The notes: a model not told the origin generated them from the letters alone. Positions 51,480 to 64,000 are shown, counted from the first letter of the stretch. The stretch is DNA of 64,000 nt from Vanessa cardui (GCF_905220365.1 NC_061134.1:10555001-10619000), one strand, 5' to 3'. Numbers and translations: made by a program.

Positions 51480-51830
51480 TTATTATGCTTATTCGACAAG
51501 TGACAAGTCGGGCCGATGGCGATCGCTTTGGCAAGGATTTCGGAGGGACCACCCACTACCCACCGGGGCCGCATTTTTTCCAGCCACCACCGAAGGGGTT
51601 GATTTTTTAAACTGATGACGCGCTTTCATTCTGCGCTGTGCAACTTGGCGCGCGGTTGTATGTGTGCCGGCCGTTGATAAATAAATAGAAAAAAAAAAAT
51701 AAAAAAATATATGTGCGCGCTTTGTCGATAGTGTCCGTGTTACTTTTTCGCCGCGGTATCTCTTGTCTATGGTTCCGCTTCGCTCTGGCCTCGAAAAAGA
51801 ACTTTTGATGAACAATACAACTTCTACGCG
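51480..51830. promoter_or_regulatory. Second GC-rich patch near the island
   Basis: A locally GC-rich, CpG-containing stretch with no repeat copies elsewhere in the window. A 115-codon minus-strand open frame covers it, but the product has no recognisable domain and includes a Phe/Tyr run from a poly-A tract. It is possibly regulatory, or an unrecognised exon. Confidence 0.25.
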
Positions 51831-51839
51831 AAGCAAAGT

Positions 51840-54800
51840 GTTAGAAAAATAGTGTATTAAAAGTGTCGAGCGATCGCGTTTCGATTAATGATATATTAAT
51901 ACGTTTTTAAATAATAAATAAACTTATAATAAATAATTGTTTTATAAATTACGGTTGATTAATAACTAATTTTTAATATCTAAGTCGTTTGATATGGTGG
52001 TAAAGAACCGGACGTTTTCATTGGACGAGTGAGTTTGTACGAAGTTTTGCGAAGTTCGAATAAGTTGAGGCGACGGGTACTTTACACTTTCACATACCAA
52101 AGGATGATATATGGGACCATAGTGTAGCAACGAAGTATTTGTTTTAAATAAAGTGAACAATTGCTGAAGGTTCGGGGAGAATGACATTGTCTTTCGTAAG
52201 TATTTCACAAGATTATTATCATTAGAAAACGTCAATCAAAAGTACTTTTACAATTTAATATTTTAAGGATACCGATTCATATAAAAACTTTTTGGTTATT
52301 TTATATTAATACATTCGTTAAAGGTCATACGTTTAATTAAAAAAAAAACAAGTTTATAATTACAAAATTGCTTGAAAATATAAAAATTAACGCTAAGACG
52401 TAATGTTTAACCTTAATTATATCCATTATATATGTTCTTTGTACTATAAATAATTATGCATATTAAATATAATCAACAATATCCTTATTTAATTTATCAA
52501 GGCCGATATTTAATTACCTTTCAATAATTCATATCGTATATTATTTATAATTTTATAAAGAATAATTACCGCTTGTGATAGGCTCGACTTATGGCTTTGT
52601 CTGTACGATTTAGTATGATTTACGCCTAGTTGTGCCCTTCGGTTTCGTCGCAATATCGGTTTCAACAAATTCTGAAAAATAATAACAATAATGTGCAAGG
52701 CTAGAAATCTAAATTAAAAAAATTATTAATCAAGTAGATTTTTAGAAGCTAGTATGAGTCGTTATTTAAAAAGATTATAAATATATAGTTGACACCAGTT
52801 CATAATGAATATTTTATTCATAAGATCCAACCAGAATAACAGTAGTAACTAATTATTACTATTGCACCAAGTAAATAAAATGTATGTAGAAATTCTAGCC
52901 GAATATTGAATTAATCTTATGAATAATAATAGCGTTAGGTTATATATTAAGTTAATAATTTCGATAAAAGCAACACAACGTAAGAATATGTTATGGAAAA
53001 AATCCTTATTAATAACTCTTCTAAAATAATCTTCTACCTACATAACACGTAATAATGTTACTAAGCACAATCCCCTGGAAAACATTTTAAGGTATGCCAA
53101 TCACGAATATTTTTAAATTATTAATAATTCATAATTCAAAGTTAAATTAATAATAAATTCATTAATATGTATTGATTTAAAAATATATCTTAACGAATTG
53201 TACGTTACCGTTTTTATATAAATATATTGCCTTGAGGTAATTTAATAAACTGTTTTTAATGACTTATTAATAATTACAGACAAGCGATATGGCCTTTCAA
53301 GATATATCTATCGAAATGGGTTTATATAAACAATTGAAGCACGCAGCTTTGTCCGATTGATATATTCTAACAGTATCAAATATGAACTAACGAAATATTT
53401 AAATTTAATTAATTAAATATAAGTGATTTTGTTGAGGACTTAATCAAAATGTTCTTTTTAAATAAATCGATTAAGAGTACATATTCCTATCTTTTAATAT
53501 GAAGTGTTCCAAACCTATAACAAAACTGTGCATTGACTAATGCGCGCGACCTAAGTTTGCTGGTCAAATATTAGGTACAAGCGTTCTCTACTTACAATCT
53601 ATGGGAACAAAAGGGCGAAATGCGAACTAGGGCTAGCAAGGGTCAATACGTATATCACTCGGCCACAATAACATACATACATAATAGTTTTGACTGTTTC
53701 ACTTATGTGAGTATTTATGGTGAGCCTAAGTTCAGACAGGCAAGATTTTCTAATAATATAAATAAGTATATAAAAAAACAAGTCTTTAAATAAGTTGCTT
53801 AAAATAAGAATAATTTATTCAGTTCATATTATGGTCACATAAGGTAAATAATATTATATATAACAGTTTTATATTACGTTTCTTCATTGGGTCATTAGTG
53901 ATTTTTTTTTCCTTATTCATTTCATATTAATCTAAACATTACATATTACTAATGAAACGTAAAATACTTAAAAATTACATTAAATTGTTAATTTTCGATT
54001 TTTCATTGTTAGTTTAATCGATATATTTCTATTCAAAATTTCATGGGAAGACTATACCTATATACTAGTTGCCTGCTCCGACATCGTACGATAAAAATAA
54101 AATTTACTCATATTTTTGCTGAAATTATATCACGGAACCCGATCGCAATCTACTGTATCAAATCTAAACGATCTAAACACACATACAAATACATAAAAAA
54201 AACATTAAAATTGAATCAACTATCTAGTACACTATAGCAGTGAGACAATAAATATCAAAAACAATCATTTTAATACACGACCAAATTTCCTTTTCTAATT
54301 AATTAAAGAAGTAACTAACTAACAAACTGCTACTAATTATTTCACGGTTCTCCTTAAACCCGCAGATTCGCTCCAACTTCTCGATAGATCTAAAATTGAA
54401 ATTTTAATATGTGCGAATCAAATAAAAAAGATCCTAGATTAAACTCTCTCTCTCTTATATGATTGCAATTATTATTACAAAATTACTACATAGACTACAC
54501 GATTTAAATTCCAAAAAATTCAATATGAATTTATTTAAAAATGTGTCTCGAAGTGCACTTACCAAACGTTTCGTAATTTAATTAAATAAATTTAATATTA
54601 CGGAAGCGCTTGTCTTTCACAATAATTAAAGTCTAGAACAAGGTCCAATTAATTAGCCTAACCAACTCTGAAAGTCGCTAGTTTTTATAACGATTATAAT
54701 TTGAATTCTGCATCTCATTAATTACTCCAACTTATTATATAATATTTATTACTGTTACTTATATATTTTAATTTAGTCGAAATTTATTTATAGAAACATA

Positions 54801-56190
54801 TAATGTACAAATTTAGAAATATATACATTAAACTGCGACAATTATTGAAATGAAATCAAATAATAAAGATGTGTTAACGAATTGTCTCTACATTGAATTG
54901 TCTCATCGGATACTAGAGATTGTTATTGTATTGCACGTGTTAAAGGGTGGCTGTAACATTATCGACTTACTAACCCTTAACTGCCCCTGTGTTATCAGGA
55001 TAACGCTATAGCTAATGGTGTACTAATGCACAAATTGAACTCAAAAAAATCATGATCAAACCGATTCGCTAGCCTGAGCTAACAAAATCGAATATTCATC
55101 TTAGAGAAAGATATTTTTATCATTTAATAAAATACTCGTTCAAACCAATTACTTTTAATCGATGATATCCTATTACCCATTAACAAGTAGACACTAACAG
55201 CGAATTATCCTATAAAGCAATTTTTCAGCTGTATCTTATATGGTGATCAAACAATTATGAGATTAGTATCGACTGTACTATCGTGGAATTTACATAATTT
55301 CATATCATGTATAACGATAGCAAGTGATCAGAAGTATCGCCTTATTTTCTTAAAAATACTAGCGGAACCAGCGGGTTTAACCGCGAGAAATTCATATAAC
55401 TTTATAGAACCCAAAAATACACCTTCCATTAATCCCGAGGGTTAAAAACTAGCCTATATCATTCCACGGTTTTGTAGTTTAAGCGTAAAGTGGTCAAAAA
55501 CAGACAGTTACTCTCACATCCATAATATTAATAGGGATATTTACAAAATCTAATACTAAAACTTGGTTAAGTAATAATTATTTTATCAATCTAATTACAG
55601 TGAAAAATAATCGTTTGTCGGCTATAAATAGCTAGCCAGTAGACAAGTTTGTCCATTTATTGACAACGAGCTTTAAATCAACCGATTTTTTTTCCACCAA
55701 GTTTAAGGCTTAGGGATGTAGGATCTCTCAACAGCGGCTTTGCTGCCGTTCATTTACGATACAAATTAGCCTACATCACCCTCAAATCCAAAAACAAACA
55801 CAATTCAAGTAGGAGAACACATTCCGTCACATTTTATAATGACACTGACAATTCCATAAGAAGTAGTATTCTTTATCTTTTGTTTCCTCAACCGTACCAA
55901 CCAATTTCGTGTCTTCTCCATCCTATGTGACATTGGCGAAATAATCTCTGTCGGCACAACAAAAAGCCATTGACATAAGAATTGAATTATTCGATTGAAC
56001 TAAAAATTAAATTAAAAAAAAAACCGCTTGATTTCTTTCACCTGTTCTTCTCGGGTCGGGGTGTTTTCTTATCCGAACCGGCGCTACTGTTTCAATTGAC
56101 CATCAATAAGAAAGTGTAAAACTTCTATATTGAATTCCTCCTTTTGTATTGAAAATATATGTATGTTTAAATGTATTTAATTTGAAATAT
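51840..56190. other. Non-coding DNA between GC island and exon A
   Basis: AT-rich, with only a heavily decayed repeat A copy (about 55360-55540) and possibly another start near 54063. If the GC island is the promoter, this would be the first intron. Confidence 0.4.
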
Positions 56191-56219
56191 AAATGAAGAA
56201 ATCCATGTGTGTCCAGCAG

Positions 56220-56346
56220 GCGGAGTCGGACCGTGAAAGCGGCGCGAGCTCGCCGGAGGGCGGCGGTGGTCGCGCGCAGTTAGCCGAGCCGCGCACGCCG
56301 TCACCGCGCGCGCGCACGCCCCACCAACCGCACTTGAATGGCTCCA
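56220..56346 (+). CDS. Coding exon A of a transcription-factor-like gene (candidate POU family, pdm3/nub type)
   Basis: The exon is GC-rich, in sharp contrast to its AT-rich surroundings, and encodes an acidic then Pro/Ser/Arg-rich disordered segment (begins AESDRESGASSPEG, ends HQPHLNGS). I place the acceptor after the CAG at 56217-56219; an alternative is three bases earlier. The polypyrimidine tract there is weak, and an in-frame ATG at 56193 would make this a first exon starting MKKSMC, so the 5' boundary is uncertain. The donor is GTGAGT at 56347, which leaves one base (phase 1). That base joins exon B to give ...LNGS-M-ASMFQ. I see no domain. The coding claim rests on composition, the good donor and the phase match to exon B. 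Confidence 0.62.
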
Positions 56347-56615
56347 GTGAGTTCGTAAAACTGATTTATTTACTTACTAATCATAATCTATACATTTATT
56401 ATTAACTTACAACTCAACATCAGTCACCTTCCAAATAATAAATATTAAATAAAGCTTCTAAAAACTATTTTTTCAAAGATTAACATCAATATAATTCAAA
56501 ATCAATTTTAAACGTATGAAAAGTTTTCAAAATAACTTATATTTATCTTGTATAAGAGTTGTTGAATACAGTTTCAATAAAATGCATTGTCACTTAACGA
56601 TTCGTTCCTCCACAG
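56347..56615 (+). other. Intron A-B of the transcription-factor-like gene
   Basis: This short AT-rich intron is bounded by GTGAGT and CCACAG. No repeat is recognised inside it. Confidence 0.65.
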
Positions 56616-56792
56616 TGGCATCAATGTTTCAAAACCTTCAGAACCTGGCCAACATGCAGCAGAGCATGCCAATGTCCCAGCAACAGATGTCTCAACAGAT
56701 GTCACAGTTGGCCGCCAACCTCCAAGGCCTCACGTCCATGCCATCCAACCCCGTCATCAACTCGCCACTGAACTTGAGCGTTAGCGCACCAG
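56616..56792 (+). CDS. Coding exon B, Gln/Met-rich, with a PLNLS motif (same gene)
   Basis: The acceptor is a pyrimidine-rich tract ending CCTCCACAG at 56607-56615, and the donor is GTAAAA at 56793. The exon is 177 bp (59 codons) and starts and ends in phase 1, so it could be skipped without breaking the frame. The product starts MASMFQNLQNLANMQQ, then runs through a Gln/Met/Ser repeat (SQQQMSQQMSQ), a Leu/Ala helix-prone stretch, and ends SPLNLSVSAPG. PLNLS (56765-56779) fits the P-x-(D/N)-L-S pattern used by proteins that recruit the corepressor CtBP. That role here is inference. The intron before it is 269 bp. Confidence 0.85.
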
Positions 56793-58098
56793 GTAAAATA
56801 TATCCAAGACTTTAAAAAATCTATCAATTACTACAATGCATATAGATTCTCGTCATGATCATAATATATTCTATTATAATAAGTGACCTCTTATATATTC
56901 TATTTTCGCGCCGTGTCCAAATTATACATGAATAATTAGGTTATAACCTTTAAGAATACATGAATTGGCTATAATTAAACAGCGCCTGGGAACTTATTAT
57001 TTAATTCCTTGAACACAAAACCGTTCACCGCTCACCTTTTCAATTATAGACCGCTCCGGGTCACGTATCTAATTCGTCTTTTTCAGCACATTACCATTCT
57101 CGACGGACGGTCATTCGTCGTTTAGGAGGGTAGACGACTAATTAGACGAAATGGGATAATCAGAGAGACACGGTTTATGCATTAAAATTGCTCTTAAGTC
57201 GAAAATCACTTCCATAATTAGGTGATTACCGAAACCAATCGATTAATGAATCCGAGATAGCGGCTTCTCTAGACCGATCGTTATACCTCACTCGTAATGG
57301 GTAAAAAACGTATTTAAATAATGAGAATAATTACTATATTTTTTCACGAACGCACGGATGTAGCTAGCGTCTGTTGCGGGTATCATTAACAGTTTTATTG
57401 TCTTAATAGACCTTATTATACATTTTTTTCGGTTCTTAATTGATGCGCCGTAGAAAAGAGCATTTATTATAAAATGTGAAATGTCATGGTTTAAATGAAT
57501 AGGTTATGTTAATGTCGGATTTAACGGGCTTGTAAGGCATGCAGATAATGTTTTAGATTTTTGTGAGACCGTTTTGTTCGCGGTAAATTAGTCTTGCTCG
57601 GTTGCCGATGGATTTTGTGTAATTTTCTATCGTTATTATTATGACGGTGTGAAGGGGTTTTTTTAATGACTATATTATTTTATTGTATCTAATTAAAGGT
57701 AGAAAGTCTTATGATACACGATTGTTTCGTGAGTAACGACTCGTTGCTATGACGAATGTTAGTAAAGCAAATAGTCTAAATTTATTATACTTTTTATTAC
57801 CGATTGAAATTGAATTATGAAATTTTACAAAATTACCTTGACTTAATGGACATTTCAAATATTGTTATTATTATAATTATATTGGTAATGTTTTTAAATT
57901 ATTAACGGTATTAAATATATCCATATGTAATGATACGTACCATTATTTAATAATTATTATAATAAAACGATTCAAAAATATAAACTTTTTTTTTGTATTC
58001 AAGTAATAATAGTTGCAACATGAATTGTAATGAAAGAATATCTATAAAAATCTATTAATCATATGAATAAAAGGTTACATTGTATTAATATTTCTTAG
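56793..58098 (+). other. Intron B-C of the transcription-factor-like gene
   Basis: A 1.3 kb intron with GT-AG ends. It contains no repeat family found elsewhere in the window and is less AT-rich around 57000-57300, so it could hold conserved non-coding sequence. Nothing specific is seen. Confidence 0.75.
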
Positions 58099-58239
58099 GT
58101 ATGGGATCACCTAATCCAGTTGGCAACAACAACATGCTGCCACCAGCTATGCCATCGCCTATGCCACAACTCATCTTGGCTTCAGGTCAGCTCGTCCAAG
58201 GAATACAAGGCGCCCAGCTATTGATTCCTACATCTCAAG
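58099..58239 (+). CDS. Coding exon C, hydrophobic/Gln-rich conserved-looking segment (same gene)
   Basis: The acceptor is TTTCTTAG at 58091-58098 and the donor is GTATGG at 58240. The length is 141 bp (47 codons), phase 1 at both ends. The product starts GMGSPNPVGNNNMLPPAMP and goes into a strongly hydrophobic, low-charge stretch (LILASGQLVQGIQGAQLLIP). This looks like a conserved activation or repression segment rather than random low complexity. Its style resembles the N-terminal regions of POU class 2 and class 6 factors, from memory only, so I do not assign a symbol. The preceding intron is 1306 bp and the following one only 104 bp. Confidence 0.86.
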
Positions 58240-58343
58240 GTATGGAAAACTATAAACTAATATTCACATACGTTATATTGATTTAGATCCCTTTTGATTC
58301 AATGGTAAGTACAGTTGTTATAAATATACATTTTTTTAATCAG
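58240..58343 (+). other. Intron C-D of the transcription-factor-like gene
   Basis: A 104-bp minimal intron running from GTATGG to TTTAATCAG. It joins two exons whose encoded segments read as one continuous motif (...IPTSQ-G-LATQTILTIP). Confidence 0.85.
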
Positions 58344-58830
58344 GGCTCGCAACGCAGACCATCCTAACGATTCCGGTAAACCACGTCAACTCAAACGATC
58401 AAATGGTGAATCTAGCGTTGAATAACGGCCAAGTAGTTTCTACGTCCTTAGCCAACCTCCAAGCGATGGCCCAACCTCACCAGTTACTGAACTCCAATCC
58501 GCAACAGACGTCAAACATACGACCAAACATGTTGAACCCAACGCTATCGAACGCTCTACTAAATCAGGGCTTGCCAAACTTCTTGTCGAATGGTGCCGCC
58601 AACGCCCAGGAGCTGTTACAGGCGTTGCAGCAGCCGCAAGCGAATCACAACCTTCTTCAGACGGTCCAACAGAACAATATGCCTCAACAAATGCAAGGCA
58701 GAAGATCCTCTTCGCCAAGGCCCGATAGACATTATAAGGAGAGAGAAAACTTTGAGCGATTCGCAGGTGGCTCTAGGGAAAGGAACGAAAGGGATAATTC
58801 TGGATCATCAGCGCTTAACAGTATTAATAG
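58344..58830 (+). CDS. Coding exon D, Asn/Gln/Leu-rich then charged Arg/Ser-rich (same gene)
   Basis: This is the longest exon: 487 bp, entering in phase 1 and leaving in phase 2 at a consensus GTAAGT donor (58831). The acceptor is TTTTTTTAATCAG at 58331-58343. The first residues (GLATQTILTIPVNHVNSND) continue the exon C segment. An Asn/Gln/Leu-rich region follows (NALLNQGLPNFLSNGAANAQ, ELLQALQQPQ), then a charged tail with GRRSSSPRPDRHYKERENFE and SRERNERD that could act as a nuclear-localisation or phosphorylation region. There is no stop before the donor, so the protein continues past the window. No POU, homeobox, HMG or zinc-finger motif is present in these four exons. The frame is open for 162 codons, strong evidence in DNA this AT-rich. 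Confidence 0.9.
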
Positions 58831-59454
58831 GTAAGTTATATTTATTTAACTTTAATTATTTTCACGGCACCGAACCACTCACTTTAGGACATGATTTTGT
58901 TTTCAAATCTGAAAGGCCAATATTGTTTTTAACGAACAAAGGGTTTATGTTTAAAATTCAACTCGTTCACTTACATATAAAAATTTCCTAAATATAACTA
59001 CACGTGTCTAAAACACACGCATACAAAGCAATCGAATGTTAAAACACGCCATCCTTAACAGAAGAGAGCAATCTCTTCTCTCAAGATTGGGAACAGTTTG
59101 CCCAACATTATTACGAGCTATTACTTACTTTCTCGTTTTTCTAAATATAAAAAATCCTAGTAAGTACGTATCGATTTCCATACGAAAGTTTTATAAGCAA
59201 CTTTTCGTGGTTAATAATAGCTCCCAATTAATAATATCTTAGAATATAGCTAGTTAGTTGTGAACAATTGTTAGTTGACCGTCGAAAACTTTTGCATGCA
59301 AACTTTAATATGAATTTGATACATGGAGCTGGCCTGAGATTTTAGTGGCTTCTGTTCGCTGAAGGTAACACCGACAAATGCTAAATTTGACCATTAAATT
59401 TTCCTAATAGAAATCAGATATGCAAACCTTACTGGTTCTTGATGATTATTCGAA

Positions 59455-59645
59455 CTAGTTGGTGGCCCCGCCTACACTCGCGTTTTAGGCGATTGTTTAC
59501 CATGTGTTAGCCAAAGATGCACCCTATGTGATTTCTTGGAGTTTAAATTTTCTTCATACCAAATATTCATCAAATTTTTTCATTGGTTTGGCAGTGAAAG
59601 AGCGACGGACAGACAGACAGGCTTACTTTCTATAGAAGTGTAGAT
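59455..59645 (+). repeat. Lepidopteran repeat A inside the downstream intron
   Basis: AACTAGTTGGTGGCCCCG, CTCGCGTTTTAGGCG, GATTTCTTGGAGTTTAAATTTTC, GTGAAAGAGCGACGGACAGACAGACAGG. Confidence 0.8.
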
Positions 59646-62073
59646 TATTGGTGGTTCTGTATAAAATATCATTACTCTTCGATAATGTTGACTTTGTGCA
59701 AGCCGGTTTGGATAGTTACTACCATTGCTTTCATTACCGCTAAACAGTAATAATAAGTACCAACTGCTGTGTTCTAGTAGTCAGATACTACTTATACAAG
59801 ACACATCTTAGTTCCTAGTCGATGACTGTTTATCATCGGGATCCTATTCTTCTGTCTAACTTTTTTCACAAAATTCAATAATAACTTTTAATTAGCACAA
59901 GTCATTTATTAATCGCCTTATTAATCAGATGGTTATTTTTATGACATAAACGAACGTGTCCAATGACAATGTAAGAACTAAAGTAAGTGGAATAATATTA
60001 TAGAAATGTATGAAACACAAAAAATATAAACTTATAGTTATAAATAGTGAGAAACAAAAAAACTGATATGCGAGTTTAGTTATAAAACTGCAACGCATTT
60101 TTTAAATTTTGTTTTATAAAAGTTTTAATGGAATACATTCGCTAACTTTTTTTTTGCTGATGATAAATTAGGTATTGAGTATTCTTATGAGTATTTCAAC
60201 AAAATTCCATATTCTTTGATACTTATTAATTATATAAATGGAATAAGTTGCCACTGTGCTTCGTTTCTTGTAATTATTAATAGTTATCAATCTTATCTTT
60301 GTATTCGATTTTTAAATTTAATAGACTAGTTTCTGCCCGCGTCTTCACCTACTTGGAATGGTGGGTGTATGTACACTGTGAAAACGAACGCAGTCTGTGC
60401 AGCAAACTTCGCTTCGCACGAACGTTTGATATTAGTTATGTTGCTTCGATTTACTTATTACTTCTTTACATATAAAACCTCTTGTTTAATTGTTTTGTAT
60501 ATTTTAATTATCCTCTAATTAGACTAACGTGTCATAATAGTTGTCACTGTACCACTTCCATTAAATAACTTTCCAATGTAAACAAATAGAGCTAAACGAA
60601 GTAAGATAGCTAAGAAATATAAAAACAAACGTATGATTTGAAAAAAAAAAATGTTTACGAACAATATCGAAACAGTTCTGTGTAATAATTCCAAACGTAA
60701 TGTAAAGAATATTAAATTAAAGAATATTTCAAAACTCGACACAAATAGCAAGAAATGTAATTTAATTAAAAAAATATTATACCAGTTTCACTTCGTATAA
60801 AGTATCTATTTCAATGTGTCGTTGTAAATGAATTGATATATTGACAGACGATAGTATAAGTTGCCTTAATAATATGTTAATGCAATTTTTTTATCACATT
60901 TATAACCAAAAAAAACGATCAGGATATCTTACCTTTTTTCGCGGAGCGTTCGTGGAACAGTATCGTAGAATGCGTTCATATTTTTAACTGTAATAATAAA
61001 ACACATATTACACGGCTATTACGAGGTCTATTTTTTAAGCATTCTTGTAAATGCAATTGATTAGGAAGAGTTCCTTTTTATAAGTGGCATTTCTTTAGAC
61101 TATCATAAGCAAAAAGAAAAACATACTACCGTATATGCACAAAACAATTTTTTTTTTACATTTATGTAACATTTTTATATAATTCCTTAAATCAAAGATC
61201 ATATGTAAAAGTACTAAAGTAATTTTGCTAGATTATTTGTAAAACTGTTGTAATATTATTTTAAATTAAAGTAAATTGCAGTGTAAGGAAATCAATGAAA
61301 GAAAATTACTTTAAATAAAATATAATTTTAAACATGGGATAAATAATGATCAAATATAATAAAAATAAGAATCTCTCCAGCCGTTCCTTTATCTGAAGCC
61401 AATACTGGATGTAGGTACAAGTAGATAATTCCTACATTTGTCATCAGAACTGAAATCTGCACTTATAAACTGTGTAGTATAAGGAGATGGCATCTAATTC
61501 CATTATATGAATAGACGTATACACTACATACAAACCAACAAACAAACATTGGGAGTTAAATAGAGCCTGTAAAAATTTGTTACTTTGTATGGTAAAGTAA
61601 TTAAGGCACAAGTGCGATTATGCTTTGTGCGAATGATGGATATATATTATGGTATAAAATAAAATATCACCGCCCTTGAGGGATTAAGCGTTATAACACC
61701 AAAGTCAGCCCGAGCCAATGACAAATGTTGGTTGTAATTATGTGACAATGAGTGCAATTAGTTTCTCGTCTGTGTTCGTTACTAATCAACGGTTTGTGTT
61801 GGAATGGCCAAGTAGGGTACAGTTAGATGGAATTTGAGAGCTGAACTGTGTGTATCGCTTTTGAGCATTTGCCAAAACTATTATCTATATACACGTTATG
61901 AAATTTGTAATTGTTTTACAAAAAAATATTAATTAATTATGAAATTGAACTTTTAATATACGTAACCTAATGGTGATGATGTCTTTCTGAATGATTTCAT
62001 CCTTTCTGACAATTTTTAACGTGTGTTAAATAATCAAGTGCGTAAGAAATATTCAAGCGTTCAAATGTGTGCA

Positions 62074-62098
62074 ACACACACACACACACACACACACA
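62074..62098. repeat. (AC)12 microsatellite
   Basis: Uninterrupted AC dinucleotide run. Confidence 0.95.
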
Positions 62099-63147
62099 GG
62101 TAGCAGTCTGATAGTAAGGTAGTTTGAAACGATCGGAAAAAGTGTAGATGCAGGACCAATAGTTTTCGTACTTAGTGAGTCACGTGAATAAAACAACTAC
62201 CTACCCATAAACACTACCAGAGTCTAATCTTCGGATTGCTACTTGAAATTTCTGAAAAAACAAGTTTTTTTATTGTTCCTTACAGGTTATTTGATATAAA
62301 AATTAAATAGAACCAATCCTAGCTTCTTTGAGTTTCCAATCACTCTAGCGGTAATACTACATATTTTTTTGCACTTATAACTTGTTTAAGTTAAGGTACC
62401 TATTATAATAAAATAACTTCAATTTCACAGAACCAATTGATAAATTAGAATCAGGAAATCAAAAGATAATAAATGAATAGAAATATATTTATCCAAATCA
62501 ATTATAAATGATATTGCTATAACTGGTAAGTTGTCTAATTATTTCGAAAGCTTATAAACAAAGAAACCAATTACATTCAATAAAAACACTCAATATTAAT
62601 ACACTAAATCGCCAAAATATATAACCGTACCGAATCTATACTATACAATAATATTTTTTAAATTAAATTTATCCAGTTATTGAAATCATCTTTCAATGAT
62701 TTTAAGTATTTTAATGATTCGTAATCATTAAACATCGACGCCATTGCATTATTTATTATGTTTCTAATTTCATTCCATTCAGTTTGAATGATAAATGAAC
62801 ATCGTGCAATGACAGTATTAGCATTTTAATTCATTTGAAATAAAAAGGTACGGATACCGATCTTATCGGGGAGGGGTGAGGTCCCTTGCTTATTACACGT
62901 CATTACAGAACACGACGTTATAATTATAATGATATTGTATTATGACTGAAAATACATTAAAAATTGTATTTCGATATGATTAAAGTGTTTTGAAATGAAT
63001 TGTATAATAGCATTCGTTATGTGGAATAATGATAATTATGAAATTAAGAACGCAAGGATGACTTGATATTGTTTTGTTTATATAGATAATACATAGGTGT
63101 TACATTTATAACTCTTTGAATATTTTGTTCATAAATATATCAATATC

Positions 63148-63381
63148 ACTGCATAGTATAAAACAAAGTCACTTTATCTGTCTCTATATCCCTATGTATG
63201 CTTAAAGCTTTAAAATTACGCAAAAGATTTTTATGTTTTTTTAAATAAATAGAGTTTTTCGAGAAGAATGATTTTATAAATAATACATGGAAAATTTAGT
63301 AAAGAAACAATGATGATTTTAGAAGTTTCCACTGTGATGTCTAATTATTGCAGTCGTGCGAAGCCGGGACGGGTCGTTAAT
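63148..63381 (-). repeat. Lepidopteran repeat B, full-length reverse copy
   Basis: From TGCATAGTATAAAACAAAGTC through ATGTATGCTTAAAGCTTTAAAATTACG and GATTTTAGAAGTTTCCAC to GTGCGAAGCCGGGACGGGTCG. Confidence 0.85.
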
Positions 63382-64000
63382 ACAAATATAAAACAATGAA
63401 ACCTTCATTAAAGTTATCATTATAGGCAATACTTGAAGTAATTGTTTAAAATATTAAACTAAGATTCATAATTGAATCCATATAATATTTATATAATTAA
63501 CTCGTACACGAAAAACGTATGACGTATTTTTTTTAAATAAGGTCTTAACTAGTTTCCGATTCCGCAAAGTCAATACATTCTTCCTGGGGCAACGTATTAA
63601 GTCTATAATAAGATTCCGCAGATATTTTTAACACTGCCAATTAATAAATAAATAACTCATGATAAAAAATAAAGCATATCACTCAATACAAGAACTATGT
63701 ATGGGGTTCAATTTCTGGGATATATTTTAATTGTATTTTATTAACTTACCTGTAATATTTTTTTGTAAAGAATAGCACTTTTTGAAATTCTTTACACTTC
63801 TTACAAAGTTTGGTCCCCACATTCTACTTTCTACCGGTTGTAATATTACATTTAATACAACCTTATATGACGTCATTTAGACCCGCTTGTTTGAGCTTGT
63901 TTCAATAAAGTATATATTTATATTTGATATAAAATTATACAATATAGGAGGATACTCTAATATCTAAAAATAATCTAGTTTAAACTTTATTCCGTACAAA

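Larger units (their letters stand above)
58831..63147 (+). other. Downstream intron, mostly unique AT-rich DNA
   Basis: This follows the exon D donor. I looked for a further exon carrying a DNA-binding domain and found none. It holds one unclassified repeat (59455-59645), a degenerate start of the same family near 60327, and an AC microsatellite near 62 kb. The next exon must lie outside the window or be too short to recognise. Confidence 0.5.

Noticed and set aside
58440..58718. 92-codon minus-strand frame opposite exon D
   Set aside because: It is antisense to a well-supported exon and is a shadow of its codon composition.
5965..63381. Regularly recurring short repeats suggestive of an array
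   Set aside because: Repeats A and B are dispersed, in both orientations and of variable length with no regular spacing, so this is not a CRISPR-like array or satellite.

Overview
This 64 kb window looks like lepidopteran (moth or butterfly) nuclear DNA. It is AT-rich with no bacterial-style gene packing, has long non-coding stretches, and carries dispersed repeat families whose consensus features I recognise from Lepidoptera. These include a tRNA-derived SINE with A and B boxes, a second A-tailed SINE, short 3' ends of three non-LTR retrotransposon types, TIR elements, and two unclassified short repeats.

One gene is supported. At 56.2-58.8 kb on the + strand, four coding exons join with consistent splice phases (1, 1, 1, then 2 at the last donor) and encode about 310 residues of a Q/N/M-rich, low-complexity transcription-factor-like N-terminal region. 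The reading frame is open, the splice sites fit GT-AG, and the last exon ends in a donor, so the gene continues beyond the window. No DNA-binding domain is visible here. The phrases 'LILASGQLVQGIQGAQLLIP' and 'QTILTIPV' make me suspect the N-terminus of a POU-homeodomain factor (pdm3/POU6F or nubbin/POU2F type), but this rests on resemblance only.

Layout: 0-3 kb is non-coding with a 177-bp diverged tandem duplication. At 3-7.7 kb there are several repeats, including a 605-bp foldback element with 98% identical arms. At 7.7-15 kb the DNA is mostly unique, with a perfect 32-bp-arm hairpin and a GC-rich patch at 13.5-13.8 kb. A TIR element lies at 15.16-15.50 kb, and a second copy in opposite orientation at 45.76-46.04 kb. 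The 19-25.8 kb stretch is a repeat cluster with a nested insertion and two LINE 3' ends. The 26-41 kb stretch is mostly unique AT-rich DNA with scattered SINEs. The 41.9-45.5 kb stretch is another repeat cluster with two tRNA-derived SINEs and a jockey-like LINE tail. At 49.5-50.8 kb there is a marked CpG/GC-rich island about 5.5 kb upstream of the first recognised exon, a candidate promoter or 5' exon region. From 58.8 kb to the end is presumably intron.

All repeat-family assignments come from reading the sequence and comparing copies within the window; none was checked against a database.
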